A stretch of DNA of 64,000 nt from Pomacea canaliculata (lineage: Eukaryota > Mollusca > Gastropoda > Architaenioglossa > Ampullariidae), in contig NC_037599.1 of assembly GCF_003073045.1 (NCBI RefSeq), forward strand, positions 3,224,001 through 3,288,000, in the 5' to 3' direction. The notes beneath the pieces were generated by a model, which did no database searches, was not told where the DNA came from, and worked only from the letters and a program-made list of their open reading frames with translations. This document shows, piece by piece, positions 1 through 12,907 of the stretch. Both the position numbers and the translations under genes were made by a program. Numbering within the stretch: position 1 is the first letter of the stretch; each line of letters begins with the position of its first letter.

Positions 1-101
1 ATTTACTGTGTAATGGATATATTTTGTTCTGATGATAATGATTTTGTTTCATTTTGGGGTCCATTTACTGTGTCATTCTTAATTGTGTTTCTGTTGTGCA
101 G

Positions 102-3100
102 CACTGATCTTTCATTTGATCTTATGGGGTACACCTTCATCATGCTGAACAATATTGCAACAGCTGCCAATGGTGTATACACTAAGAAGAAATTAGACTC
201 AAAGGTACATGAGCTATTTGACTACATCTGTGCCTATATTTCTGAAAATGCCTTCTAGAGTTACTTGACATAAGGACTAACATTGTTAAAATACCGGAAA
301 AGAAATTTTCGTCATAGAATTTTAGATTGAAATATCTCAGTGTTTGGGGGTGTTTTTTTTGGACCATATATGTTCATTTTTTAAAGGTAAACCACTAGTC
401 ATTACTATTTCAAATATTTTGTGTCTCTGTCTCTTTAAAACATTTATTCAGAGTCTGCATTGGTCACAAAAAACTTGAAAAGTTCAGAAGTGGACCCATA
501 GATCCAAAACAGTTTCCCCATTTGCTTTCAATATCACTGTTTGTGCGAGCTTATTGTCTTTTTGTTTATATATTAATGATGCTGTTAAGGCTGATGTGTT
601 TCAGTCAGCTGTGGCTCACAAATAATTTTTTTAAAAAGACATAACTTCATTATAGGCTAACACCACATTAAGCAGAGGGGAGCAATGGGTGGGGAATGGA
701 GTTGTGTACCATTAATGGCTGCCCTTTGAACCAGGGGATATTTTAGTATTTCTTCTTTTATCATCTAAAATGAGTGCCCAGGTATCAAATGGCTGAAGCA
801 GACAACCAGATTTGAAGGCATGTAGCTATAATTTCCTAATTGTGAATGTGACTTTGAGGAGAAAGTTATTAATTTAGCAGACAGGAAAATGGCAAGAACA
901 GACTACAGTATGTGTAGAATACATGCAGCAGTTGTGCAATTAAAGGTGAAGTTGAAGGCTGTGGAACCTGTGAAGTTTAAATGAAAAACATTTGCAGTGG
1001 ATGGAAATATGACTAGGTTATTTCTTGTGAGTCCAGTGGAGATGTGAAACGGTTTGTTCCAGGTTGTTCAACACAGGGAGACTTTAAACGTGTTAGCAGA
1101 CTTTTTGTTGTACAAACTTGTTAAATTGTCTTTTTAGGGTATGTTTTGTGCTTTTCTGTACATCATATATCGTGTCCCATATCTACTTGGGTAAGAAGAT
1201 GACAGATGAAGTGAAGTCAGAGTATCTATAACTCTGTCTACGATACATCGTTTTGTACTCTGTGTTAAAGCTGTACCAGTGCTGGCATGGTGTAAAACAA
1301 ACAAAGCTGTCCAAAAAAACAAAATGACAATGACAATGATCAACTTTATTGGTCCCAGTGGGCAATTTAAAGATGGAAACGGGCTCTAGTTACAGTACGT
1401 TAAAAATAAAAGTAGAACAAATGTCTGCAAGGAAATTTTGAAGTACTTTTTTGCAACAAGGAAGGATTCATGGGTATGGATTCAATGTGCAGTCATGCAG
1501 AAAATAAGAAACAGAAATTATTCTAGGATCTGGTGGGATTACTGCAAAAGTTTGCTATTTGGCGCTAAAGTTATAAGAGTGCACATGGGACATTTCGAAA
1601 AAAACTAGTGGTTGGCATTCTTTGAGCAGTTATTGAACCAGCTATCTAGAGTTAATCTCATTTAATCATCACCTTCAAATCAATCAGATGTTCCATTCCA
1701 AGTACTTGATTTATCAGTTTTAAGGCAGAAAGTTGGTGAAGCACTAGGTGCTGTGACTTATAACGATCCTCGAAGGTTCGAAAAAAAACCCAAAACTCGA
1801 AGGTGAGGTGAGGCTGGGACTACAAACACTTTGAACTTTGCCGACTGAGCAGGAGAGGAAGATGTTTCCTCAGGCGTGTTCTTATCAAGGTAGGCAAGAG
1901 TAGGGAAGAAAGAAAATAAGGTGGTGTGGGAAGTATAGCTACATTATTGACAGTCACAGTGTTTTGGAGTGAGACAGCTCTTGTCAGTAAAAGAATAGAA
2001 CTCTGTCATACAGTGTAAAACAGAAATCAACATTGTAAACACAATGCAGAATTTATTCAAGTTAATATAGTTTTATGTTTTGATGAGACCAATAATCAAT
2101 TGTTATAAAGGTAATAGAGAACAACAAATGATCTCTACAATGTTGAAAAAAATAAGTGCAGCAAATATATCACCTGTCCATCAAAGTTTGCTGGAAGTAA
2201 AAGGTTAACGCATAAAGTGAATGGGTTTTGAAACGGGTTTGGCTATTGAAGAGAAGTATGGAATGAGAAAAATGACAAGCAACATCAACAACAAGCTGCA
2301 GACTTTTACCAACCATTGCCTACGTCATATTCTGGGAATAAGATGGCCTGAAAAGATCTCCAACAGCAGCCTGTGGAAAAGAACCAGAATGCCACAAGCC
2401 AAGACATCAAAAAGCACAAACGGGGCTGGATAGGGCACACCCTGCACAAACCAGCTGACACCATTGCTAAGCAGGCACTTGACTGGAATCCTCAGGGGAA
2501 GAGGAGAGTTGGGAGATCAAAGCAGACTTGGAAAAGAACAGTAGAAAGTGAGGCAAAGGACGTCAGAACCACATGGGCCCAACTGAAGGAGGCTGCCCTA
2601 TACCGCATCTGCTGATGAGCTGTTGTTGCGGCCCTATGCTCCTCAAGGAGTAACAAGGACTAAACTAATGGAATGAGAATGAACAGACGTTAGTACATTT
2701 GGCTTCCCAGTGCAGTGGTAGAGACTAGTATTGAAAAATGATTGCATGTCAGTAAATAAGAAGAAAGTGATCTGCATATCTCATTCCATTAAAGTTACTC
2801 TGAGATTATTGTTTCCACTTTATTCAGTTCTACTACATCAAACATATTAGTAACAAAAACGGAAATTAATGAAAATAGTTTTTTTCAAAATCCTTAAGTT
2901 TCCTTGTTTCACTGAGATCACTGATGTCAGTTTGGACTGGAAGAATAAAGTTTATCCTGGTAAAAATCTGTAATTTATTTTTCTGATAGTATTGCTGACC
3001 ATGTTTATTACTCATTATAATGCATTGTTTAGAAACATTTGGGTTGTTGTAAAGTAATTAGCACATTAACTTCAATGATTATGAAACAGCTCATGCAAGA

Positions 3101-6100
3101 CTATAAAGCAGACATTTCTCATGTTATTGTCGTTATAGCAGTTATGCAAAAATCAAATTTGAGATTTTAGTATGTGCACTTTTTCTTTAATTCAAGTTCC
3201 ACGTCACGCCCTCACCTACCCATCCCATCACTGAGTGGACACCAAGAAACAATAATTTAATCTCTTACAGTGAAAGAGCTACAAATTTCTCAAATCAGAC
3301 ACTTAATTTGCATTTATTTCTGTCAGCATTACAATGCCACACCATCTTCTTCACCGGATGCTTTTGAAAAAAGCCAGCAGGTAACCCTGCTCTACTTTGT
3401 GGCTAACCCTATTTCAAGATTCATTGTTTATTAGTGTTATGCTCCTGTTAGTGACCATTGAACTGACATTGTCTACACCTATCTACAAATGGCTAGCATT
3501 TAGAACAACTGTTAATACAATCTGTAGCATGCTGTAATGAAAATTGTAGTGCAGAGGTATTCCTTGTTTATTTTATTATAATTAAAAAATTGACAGAACA
3601 TGAAACAAATGTTGTGACAGTTCATGTTACTCATAGTTGGATGTTCATGATTCTAGTTAATATGCTTTGCTGGCTGTGTGGATACTTTCAACTTTCCCTT
3701 GTGGTTTTTTGGGTTTTTTTTTTTTTTAGAGAAAATAACATCTATAAATGCACAGAACTGAAACACTGGCACTCACAAGGAGGAGCATGAAAAATATATT
3801 ACAAATTATTCTGGTTAACTCTGTATATTTTTGTGTCATATACTACTGTATGAATAGCAGTAGGTGAGGGGACTTGTTGGGCCAGATAGAAACCATTAGC
3901 AGAGTATGACCACAAAGGTAGCAGGCACTGTAGAAAATCGGCCTTTAATTTGTAAGAAATTATTCTAACCTTGGTCCCTCTTCCCACCACAGAAAAATCT
4001 GAAAGAATCCACATTTTTGTTTTTGCTTTATTTTTAGTCATGTTGGATACACTCAATGAGTAACTCAAAACTGTTAACAGATATCTTGCTGCATATTATG
4101 CATGAGTTTAATAATCATAGAATTTGTGCATTGTACATTCTAGACAATGTTTTATGATGTCCTGCATGTTGTCATACCTTGTGGAAGTGTATGCATGCAC
4201 ACACATACATGCATTCTCTTTTAACAATTTTTTTCCCATATATTTCCATATTTTATATATTTCCAGCATATTTTTTTCCCTCCACCCAACCAGGAGATTC
4301 AACAGTGTATGGTCAGGCTCTCAACATTGATTACTATCCACCTGCACTTTATTCCTTGTCATTCGTTTATACAGAAATACGCTTCTGCATTATTCATGCA
4401 TTTTGTGATCTAAAGCATTGCATGACATGATGCAAAAGTGATGTTTGTCAGGTGGTTGGAGTCTTTCAGCAAACATCACTTTTAGGTGCATACCCTTGTA
4501 TTATATATCTTTATTTAGTGCCTACCCTATTATCACTTCTTTCTCTATGTGCGCATTGCTACATACCAATATGAGTGCATGTATTGTGATTCAGTGTCAA
4601 TATCAAAAAGTTTTTATATCTCATTCATGACATTTGTCCTGTAAGCATTGTTTTAATTTCTGTCCTGTTATCACTTTTTCTTGTTTTGGTTTTCTCGTCT
4701 GTTTATTGCCTGAAGAAACTTTTTTTCCTACATCTTTCCAATCCTCTTGTCTTTGACTTTCCCTCATCTCTTATTCTGTGTGTGTATATACAAGTGCATG
4801 TGTGCATGTACATACTTTAATTTTTTTTTTTTTTATCAAGTTCTGTCCCCTTTTCAGGGTGGCTAGCTGAAACATACTTAAAAATACAGCACTAATAGCT
4901 AAAAATTCCTGAATTAAAGATATTGACTTCATTTGATGGAAGTTCTCATGTCACCAGGTTGTAGCTACATGACTTAAGCTTCATGCCTAACATTATAAAA
5001 AGGTGTGGTCTATCACTGTCAGCGCTTTTACTGTTCATTTCATTGTTTGTTTGTGAAAAAGGACCTTGGGAAATATGGACTGCTCTTCTATAACAGTCTC
5101 TTCATGCTGCCCTTTGCCTTAACCTTGGCTTTTGTCACTGGGGAACTTGAAACGGTGAGTTTAACTTTAGTATGGTGTCAAATGTTCAGAAGTGTATGAG
5201 TATTTTCGTGATCGTTTGTTCTTCCTATTCCCCCACCCACCCCCAAAAAAAGATCTGAGAAAATACCACCATCTAATGGTTTCTGGATACAACAGGGAAA
5301 AGTGCAGTTCTTTTCTGTACTGCTGCTTGATTATAAGAGATTTATTCACTGTAGGCTTACTAGTTATATGTTTTGCCATAAGGCTGTACTTATAAAATCT
5401 TATTGACTATTGGACATGGGTGTTTGAAAGTTTGACATATGCAGATTAAATACATTCTTTTGTTATTGTCAGTAATGGGGATTGCCTTCCACTAAAGTAG
5501 TATTGCATTCAAGTTATTCTTAGAAGATTAGCTCTAGCAGTTTATGTCACATTTAAGCCAAACCAAAAAAACAAACCTTCAGCTTTTTGTTGTTTCTTTT
5601 TATCATTACAGTGGTAAACATGACTATGTTCTAGCTAGTTGATTTTCCCAGCTGGACTGACCCAGTGTTTTTGATGGATTTGCTCCTATCCTGCTTTATG
5701 GGGTTTATTCTCAACTACTCCATCATCCTATGTACAGCATACAATTCTGCCCTTACCACCACTGTTGTTGGTGTCATCAAGGTATGATTAAAGATTATGT
5801 ACAGCATACTGTTCTGCCCTTACCACCACCTTTGGTGGTGCCATCAACATGTATATATATGTATGTGAGTTTGTGCATTCATGCATGGGTACACTATGTG
5901 AATAAATTATTGTATGAATGACAGTTACTTCTATAAATTCTATGAGAAAATATCTGCAACATTCTTGCTTACAAGAAAATTATCTTTGGTATTTATGAAT
6001 TTATTTCAGAAACATAGCAGCTACATAAACAATATTTTTATTCTGCAGAATCTTCTTGTCACTTATCTGGGTTTGTTTATTGGTGGGGACTATGTCTTCA

Positions 6101-7946
6101 GCCTGACCAACTTTGTGGGCATAAACATCAGGTAAAAAAAATAAGTTTAATATAGTTTTGAGAACTTTGCTATGAGAGTAATAGACTGTGTATGATACGG
6201 CAGTTTGCAGACCTTACATTTGTCCCTGCCTCATTGGGAATCAATGGTACCTTTTCCCCACTGCACTTCACCCAGCAGTTAGGTCTTCTAGATTAGTCCT
6301 CCGTCAGTGGCAGCACAGTGCTGTCCACCATCAGACAAGATGTCTGCATATACCTGGCCGATGGCTACTTGTATTTCAAATGAGTTCCATTGCATCCATC
6401 CACTGCCTACCTCTTATACTTTGCCTTCAAGGACAGGGTCTTCTACTTGGTACCGAGATCCGAGGAACTGTGCTCACACAGTTTCATATGAACACACGCA
6501 GTTCAATGTCAGCATACCTTCATGATTTGCAACCCCACACCCAAGATGATGGGCAAGTGAAGCTAGATTTGAAGAGCCTAACTTCCCTTCTGACTTTGTT
6601 GGGATGGAAAGTCTGAGTTGAAGCCCTTGCAGAATTTCCTCCACCAGAGGCATGTTTGAGCACTATCCTAGTAGTTTTGGCTCACTTTTGATTGCAGACA
6701 ACTGTTCTGGGTTAGGCTTGGTTGCATCTGCTGGGCCTTATGAATGCAGCAACTCATTTGCTTTCCTTTGAAATGTAGTAATTAAAGATATATGCAGGCT
6801 ATAGGCTGGTATTCAAACTCCACCTAGCTGCTCACTCTGATTCTGACACAGGAATATGTAATGTACTGCAAATTCCCCGTGAGGCATAGACAAGACAGGT
6901 GCAAGGTCCACAGACCACCGAGTAGTCATGTCATCTGGCAAGTGTGTTCAAAAAAGGAAATTTTACCACTAAAAAATGTATTCTTTCCAACAATATCCAC
7001 CGCCAGCCATTGTCCCCTTCAATCACATCCCTATGGCCCAAACAATTAGCCATCTATGTTAATCCCCATGATAGGTATATCCCTCGATGACACCAGCAGA
7101 CCAAAGGTGCTTAAAGAGAATAGAAGATTGTCCAAAGTATAAAGCTGGTAATATTGCAACCTTTGGCTTGGTTATGTGGATATTTGGAGTAGGTGGACAA
7201 GTGTTGCCAGGAATAGAATGCTTGCAGATATAGAATGAAGACATATGGCATGGCTTCTCAGAGATAGTATTGAGGAAAGGGAAGCATATATTACTGTGTT
7301 CATCAGTGTTTCTCATGTAGAAATGTGTATAAATCACCTGAAGAAAATTCAAACCATTTTGTCTAGGGAATCTGGGAACATAAATGATTTGGTATTTAGA
7401 GTAAGTTTAGAGTTTAGATCAGAGACATTTTGTAATAAACCTGGCATAAAAGCAAATAGTCTTTGCCATATGTCAGGGACAGTTTTACATGGATAAAAAT
7501 ATTACATTAATAATGAGAGCGGTTTCTAGATATTAGGATCTTGATGATGATAATATTAACCCATGTTGATGTTTACTTTTTGTGTGACTGATCACAATAA
7601 TTTTATGTGAGGGTCTGAAATTTACAAAACTTTTATGAGGGGTCTAAAAACAAACAAGCATAAATAGATGTAGGATTTCTTTCTTTTTAAGAGTTCCATC
7701 AACATAATGGCTCATATAACTCAAGTTGCTATATATTTGTTGTTTGCATTTGCAAGAGTCGCAGAGTTTAAAGAAATGATTAAACTTTGGCAAACATATG
7801 CTGTTCCTAATATGTTTTCTGTTAAATTAATCTAAAACGAAATAATCCATACCTTTCTCATTTTCAGTGTTTTAGGCAGCCTTCTATACACTTATATCAC
7901 CTTCAAAGGCAAACCAGCATCAGGATCTTCCAGTACAGTTGCATGA
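102..7946 (+). CDS. SLC35D: SLC35D-type nucleotide-sugar transporter, 3' part (5 exons)
   Basis: Golgi/ER multi-pass antiporter family that carries UDP-sugars (UDP-glucuronate, UDP-GalNAc or UDP-GlcNAc in vertebrate members) into the lumen. Exons seen: 102-204, 5062-5154, 5635-5781, 6049-6131 and 7868-7946 (TGA 7944-7946), all with GT-AG borders and matching phases. About 168 residues of the C-terminal half are present. Family blocks include [44 protein letters not shown] and [17 protein letters not shown]. It mixes features of vertebrate SLC35D1 (LDSK) and SLC35D2 (ANGVYTK), as expected of an invertebrate orthologue of both. The acceptor at 5634 is fixed by an in-frame stop just upstream. 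The tail after the last membrane span is short ([12 protein letters not shown]). Upstream exons are outside the window; exact substrate is unknown. Confidence 0.93.
205..5061 (+). other. SLC35D intron (4.9 kb)
   Basis: AT-rich intron between two confident SLC35D exons. It holds a broken LINE fragment at about 2221-2660 and, near 1325-1385, a stretch (ATCAACTTTATTGGTCCCAG) that looks like the 3' end of a dispersed element. Otherwise no coding or RNA gene is seen. Confidence 0.7.
2221..2660 (+). mobile_element. LINE reverse-transcriptase C-terminal fragment (RTE/CR1-like), degraded
   Basis: Two overlapping frames together carry the typical C-terminal tail of invertebrate non-LTR retrotransposon polymerases: [20 protein letters not shown] in one frame, then [20 protein letters not shown] and [17 protein letters not shown] in the other. 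A frameshift lies near 2380-2385. Only the last 130 or so residues of the RT are present, so this is a 5'-truncated dead copy inside the SLC35D intron. The class is clear; the exact clade is not. Confidence 0.75.
5731..5849 (+). repeat. 67-bp-offset tandem duplication of an SLC35D exon end
   Basis: The last 51 bases of the exon ending at 5781 recur 67 bp downstream at 5798-5849 with a handful of changes (TGTACAGCATAC, TTCTGCCCTTACCACCAC and CATCAA are shared). The second copy has lost the GGTATG donor (AACATG instead) and, at 67 bp, would not keep the frame, so it is a decoy exon fragment inside the intron. Confidence 0.85.
6132..7867 (+). other. SLC35D last intron
   Basis: Intron between the exons ending 6131 and starting 7868. 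An open frame of 142 codons at 6188-6616 has no recognisable family, no splice context and no coding-like composition. I see no gene here. Confidence 0.6.
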
Positions 7947-9940
7947 AATAAAAAGTCCAAAAGAGTCAAACTGCCAAAAAGCTTTTTATTTTCTAGCGCA
8001 CCAAGGGTCCAAGAAGCTAAAACTTTTAAGCTTCATCAAATGATTTTAACATTTTATTATGAAGGAAGTATTTGGGAGATTCCTTCAGTTTTGTGGGCTT
8101 GAAGACTGTGTAGACTCTGCTATGTCATAGTCTTTGCTGCTGACATGGCAACCAGCTGTATCTAAGTATTGAACATTGGGATCTCGTAGTGTACTTGGTG
8201 TTATATCTGGTATTGCTGCATATATTAATCCCTTCTTATATTAGTCATTCGGACATTATTTACTAGGTTTTTTTTTAGCAAGTTCTTGTGGATATATATA
8301 TAATATCCATATATATTATTTAGTCATCTAGTCTGCTTCCAATAACCACAGCTGTGTGTGCACACGTGCATGCATGCACTCACACACATCCACACTGAAA
8401 AAGGCATCCCTATAGGCATGTTGCACAAAGTCAAAGGTGGCTACTTTTTAGACAAGCATTTGCATTAGTACAAATACTTAACATTCATGTCAACCATGTT
8501 TACCACTTAAATATTTTGTAATGGTCATTCAAATGAACTATAGACTAATTTTCTTTTACCGTATTCTTATAGTATTTTACAGTTATATGGACTAAGATGA
8601 TTGTACACATACAGGGTTTGTGTTTGTCCAACTCTTAAACAGATCAGTACCTCCAATGTTGAAGGTAATGTTCAGTAGCTCAACAACTTTATAATGAAAA
8701 GAAGCTAGCTGCCAATGAAGGCCTCACAAGCCTTAGTAATATAGGTGAAACATCAGTCTTTCTATACTTTTTCTATCGGCCTAAAAAGTGTGAAAATCAC
8801 AGCGCAACTCATCTGGACTTTAAGATAAACAGGCAATAACTTTCCATCTAAAGTACAACAATGCTTTAGCACATTGATAGTGTGTGACCTAGCACCAATC
8901 CTGAAATTCCTTGCACTGTTTAAAGAGTGCTAAGGAAATGCTTTGCTTGGAAATGTGTTTGCTTGAGGGGTCTTTATTTTACAGAATGACATTTCTTTAT
9001 ATTATACATGCAAGCATACACCTTAGCATGTACATACACAAGGATGACAACTGAAAACAACTTATGCTATGTTCCCCTCTTATGCACAGTAGTATCACCA
9101 TCTGCTGGGTGAAGGCAGAATCAGTAGCACAGCTTGCTCAGTCTGTATTTCATTTGGGTGTTCCTTATATAAAGAATGGTTAGCAGGCACACTTTAAAGT
9201 TTGAAGAGGCATTGTAGAGTGCTTATATTATCACTGTCCAAGTAGAAGTTCAGATAACCAAAAAGGAAAAATAAGTTTTATGTATGATACTTTTACATTT
9301 TATTGTCAAGTACAACATTATGGCATGTTTTAAAATTCTTGCTCACAGATGCTGATCAGTAAGGGATGTTTAAATGTATATGCATTGATATGTATGCCTT
9401 AAACTTAAGGGTCCATTAGCTATTTTTTGTGCTGCATATTTGGAAGCATTAATGTGATATACTGCACATGATTAGAGAAATCCATCAGTTAAAATGTTCT
9501 TGCTCACCATTTACCAATAGTATTTGCTAGGCCCTAAAAGTATGCTTTTGTTCAGATGAGCATTGTATTTTTTCTCCCCTTCTTGTGATAATGTAAAACG
9601 CAATTTTTTTTATGCTGCTTTTACTCTGATCTGCTTTTTATGTTTGACATATTATAAAGCTTTCTATCAACGCTTTCAGTCTTTTTTAGAATAATTTTGT
9701 GCTGCGCAGTTAAACTTTTCATCTTATATGAGGAAAATTTTTCAAAGATAAAGTCTCAAGTTATTTTGTCAAATTGTTGGTGTCACCAATTGGGTCTTGT
9801 GTCTTCTTACACTTCCAGTTGTGTAGATATATATGCTACGTTTATTATAATTGTGCAGTGTGACATTTAAGATTTTAGTCATAAAACATATTCAGATTCA
9901 TATCAAAGCAAAGGAGGCAGTGCAGGAATAAAGTCTAGGG

Positions 9941-10015
9941 CAGGGGTGGGCAAAGCTTTTTTTATGCAGGCCAGTCTCAAAATTCTAAGCTTTGCAGCAG
10001 GCCAGTAATATATCA
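9941..10015 (+). mobile_element. hAT-like terminal sequence, single end
   Basis: CAGGGGTGGGCAAAGC is the classic hAT/Charlie-type terminal repeat start, and the following GCAGGCCAG text is also typical. No matching right end or 8-bp target duplication was found nearby, so this is a truncated relic. Confidence 0.5.
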
Positions 10016-10648
10016 AAAACCCATGCCAAGTGACTGCACAACAAACCTAGTGATAATGGAATGGAAAACAAAGGAGTACATAATGGCGTTCACTTACCAA
10101 ATTTATTGTGTAAAGTGAAGCTGTTTGAATTCACTCACAATAAAACTTTAAAGTCAGCCTTTCCTTTTAAGGCAGCCGCCTCCGATGCTAATGACATCAG
10201 ATGTCAGCTGTGTTGTTATCTTTGTTATTTCTGTGTTAGAATGTTATGAACTGCAGATTTCTAATGCTGTTGTACTTGATTAATTAGATTTCAATCAAAT
10301 TAACTTAGGCTGATGGACCGGTTCAAAGAGAGTTAGGTGGATGGGCAATGATGTGGTTTTCATTCACTTCAAATGGACACTCCCCTACAAATGCCACTGC
10401 GTACCTTAGGTCCTCCAGTCTGCTGTGAAGCTTCTGTGTCACTAGGGTCTCCTCCGTCCAGATGTGGTGCCTGAGGACTTCATGCAAAGGAGAGTCCTGC
10501 ACCAGATGTTCTGTTGGGATTGGCAATAAAAGTAGCCACAAAAAAGCCCCCAATGTCATGTGATTGTATTAGCTTCCTGAACATTAGAGTTGGCTGGGAT
10601 GATTTAGAAGGGAGTGAAAATGTGCCTGTAATGAATGGTCTGCACTCT

Positions 10649-10693
10649 TCTGTATACATCTCTGTATACATTCTGTATACATTCTGTATACAT
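10649..10693 (+). repeat. 11-bp tandem repeat, 4 units
   Basis: Four copies of TCTGTATACAT, with one extra base after the first. Confidence 0.9.
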
Positions 10694-12139
10694 GTTAAAA
10701 GGGAAAAAACTAAGAGAATTTAATTTCCTTTAATCAAAATAACTGATAAGACAAATAGTGATGTCAAATTATAATGGACAAATGTTCAAGGCAACAGAAT
10801 TGTTACAATCACTTTACAAGAACATTCAATGTCTGGCATCCTTCAATGTGACAATGTCAGTGGTAAAATGCCAATAAGGTAACATTATTTCTATGATCAA
10901 AATAGCAAGATTTAAAAAATTTGTTGTTTTTGTAGCTGTGTTTACAAAACTAAAATGTCTTCCATATCAAATAGGATATTGTTTAAAGCTGCTGAGATTA
11001 TTAAATACTTTTGAGAATTACAAATGCATTTATCTTTTGTGCAACCTGGAGAGTTTTAACTTACAATCAAATGTATGTATTTAAATGTGCATTACTCAAA
11101 GGCATAGCTGTATAGAAGAAATATTCAGCTGTTTTCATTGTTAACTTTTTTTTAAAAAATTGATTTTATTTTAACATTGTAAATAAATTGTTTAATAAAT
11201 TTAAAATATATTCGAGTTTCATTAATATCGGTTAAAATGTATGCAGAATCACAGATTTTAGCTTTTGTCATCAAAACTTTTGTGAAAAACTTATGCTCAG
11301 AAAAACACCTGAAATGTTTGCAAAATGTGTACTCTGTTCCTACTATTGCTTTTTATAAAGAAAATAAATCTTTGTTGGGCTTATTGAAGATTATAATGTC
11401 ATGGCTTACTTTGTGGTACATGAAAAACTTTCTGTACATTTTGGTATGTACTTTGGAACTAATGATGAGTAAAATGTGAAAGAGATAGAAAAGCATTTGA
11501 TTTATTGATGTTAAGAACAGAATGTGGGAGCTAGGAAATGCTTGTGTTGAAATGTCTGAAATGCTCAATGTAAATATGCAGGTAAGTATATTTCAGACAT
11601 GTTTTGGAAGACTTGCCTACAAAATAATAACAAAAATTGTGGTACGAGTTTGAATGCTAAATGTATAATCTGTCAAATAGTGTAAAAATTCTTTGAAGAA
11701 TATTGTCATTGTAGCCATGCAAGGAAATGTACAGGGTTGTTTTAATCAGTGCATGCAATCTTTGAGGTGGAGCTTGTTTTATTATAACAGATGTTTTATA
11801 ACTACATATAAAACATATGTCGAGGATCTTGTCAGGTTTTTTTTCTTTGGTCTTGAAGATCTTTTTTTTCTTCCTGTTTTTACATTAATGTTGGCTTTTT
11901 CTCATATTTGGAATGGTATTATGTTCTGAGCTGCTAAATCTGTGATCTTTATACCAGTCAGTAATGAGAGGGACATTTTCAGCAAAAACATTTTGTTTTA
12001 ACAGAACTATTGATCAAAATCCCCTTTGTTGATCACAAATTGCTCTTCTAATAAAGAAACAATATAAAAATGTCTTTGTGTCCATTCATGTTTATTCACT
12101 AATCCCCACTAACTCATATGCAAATGTGCAATACACACT

Positions 12140-12480
12140 AAGGCATTTATTTTACTATGATACATATATTACTATTTTACTATTTTTATATATATATATT
12201 ACCAGGGTTTCTGCTTACGCAAAAAATTGCGTACAGTACGCATTAAAAGTTCGGAGAATCCCTTCAATTTTCGTCAATGGGGTCCCCTCCAAATATGGGC
12301 GAAGAACAGGGACCCCTTAAAAATCTGAAGAAGGGGTCCCTGGGACCCCAAAGAATTTAGCCTTAGCAGAAGCCCTGTATTACTATTTTACTTATTATAT
12401 TATATGATATATATATTACTATTTTACTATTTTATATATATATTACTATTTTACTTATTATATTATGGTTCTTTTTTCCA
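12140..12480. repeat. AT-rich minisatellite
   Basis: Imperfect repetition of TATTACTATTTTACTATTTT and TATATATA blocks, interrupted by a MITE-like insertion at 12203-12377. Confidence 0.8.
12203..12377. mobile_element. 175-bp MITE with 13-bp terminal inverted repeats
   Basis: Starts CAGGGTTTCTGCT and ends AGCAGAAGCCCTG, inverted repeats with one mismatch. The interior carries nested inverted GGGGTCCC / GGGACCCC blocks that would fold. TATTAC flanks both sides, but the host sequence is itself a repeat, so the target duplication length is uncertain. CAGGG termini suggest the hAT superfamily. No coding capacity. Confidence 0.65.
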
Positions 12481-12533
12481 CTATGCAGCATCTTGTCTGG
12501 AACCAAAACTAAAAACAGACTAACATTGGCCAT

Positions 12534-12599
12534 TGAAACTGTACATACATTATTGATTATAGCCTCGAGGCTATAATCAATAATGTATGTACAGTTTCA
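12534..12599. repeat. Perfect 66-bp palindrome, no spacer
   Basis: Each 33-bp arm pairs base for base with the other; the centre is CTCGAG (12564-12569). The match ends abruptly at 12533/12600. It would form a perfect hairpin on either strand, or a cruciform. Confidence 0.97.
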
Positions 12600-12907
12600 T
12601 GATCATGTTTGATTTTATTGTCTGTGAAAGTCATTGTTTTGATATTGACTCATTTATTGCCTCCACTGACAGATATAATTCAACTTCTTTCACTGCATTT
12701 TCACACTAGACTTTTTATTATGGCAATCTTGAGATTTCAGATTGTGCTCCAGCTTTTGCAGAATATATATACTTCTAGCTCAAGAATGATTAAATTTTGT
12801 TCTAAAAAATGATTAAAACAAACACCAAACACCATTGCGCAAAGGGAAATCATTTATAATTGACACAATGGAGTTGTCCTTCCCTGGCTCTCGTCACGAA
12901 AAATATA

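Larger units (their letters stand above)
7947..12907. other. SLC35D 3' UTR / intergenic stretch
   Basis: About 5 kb without a recognisable gene between the SLC35D stop and the first CS gene. Several AATAAA signals occur, so the SLC35D 3' UTR may extend well into it, but the cleavage site cannot be chosen by eye. It contains a hAT-type end (9941), an 11-bp tandem repeat (10649), an AT-rich minisatellite with an inserted MITE (12.14-12.48 kb) and a perfect palindrome (12534). Confidence 0.6.

Noticed and set aside
5731-5849. Second copy of the SLC35D exon end as an alternative exon
   Set aside because: The donor is destroyed and the 67-bp shift breaks the frame.
6188-6616. 142-codon open frame in an SLC35D intron
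   Set aside because: No recognisable motif, no splice or promoter context, and composition like the flanks.
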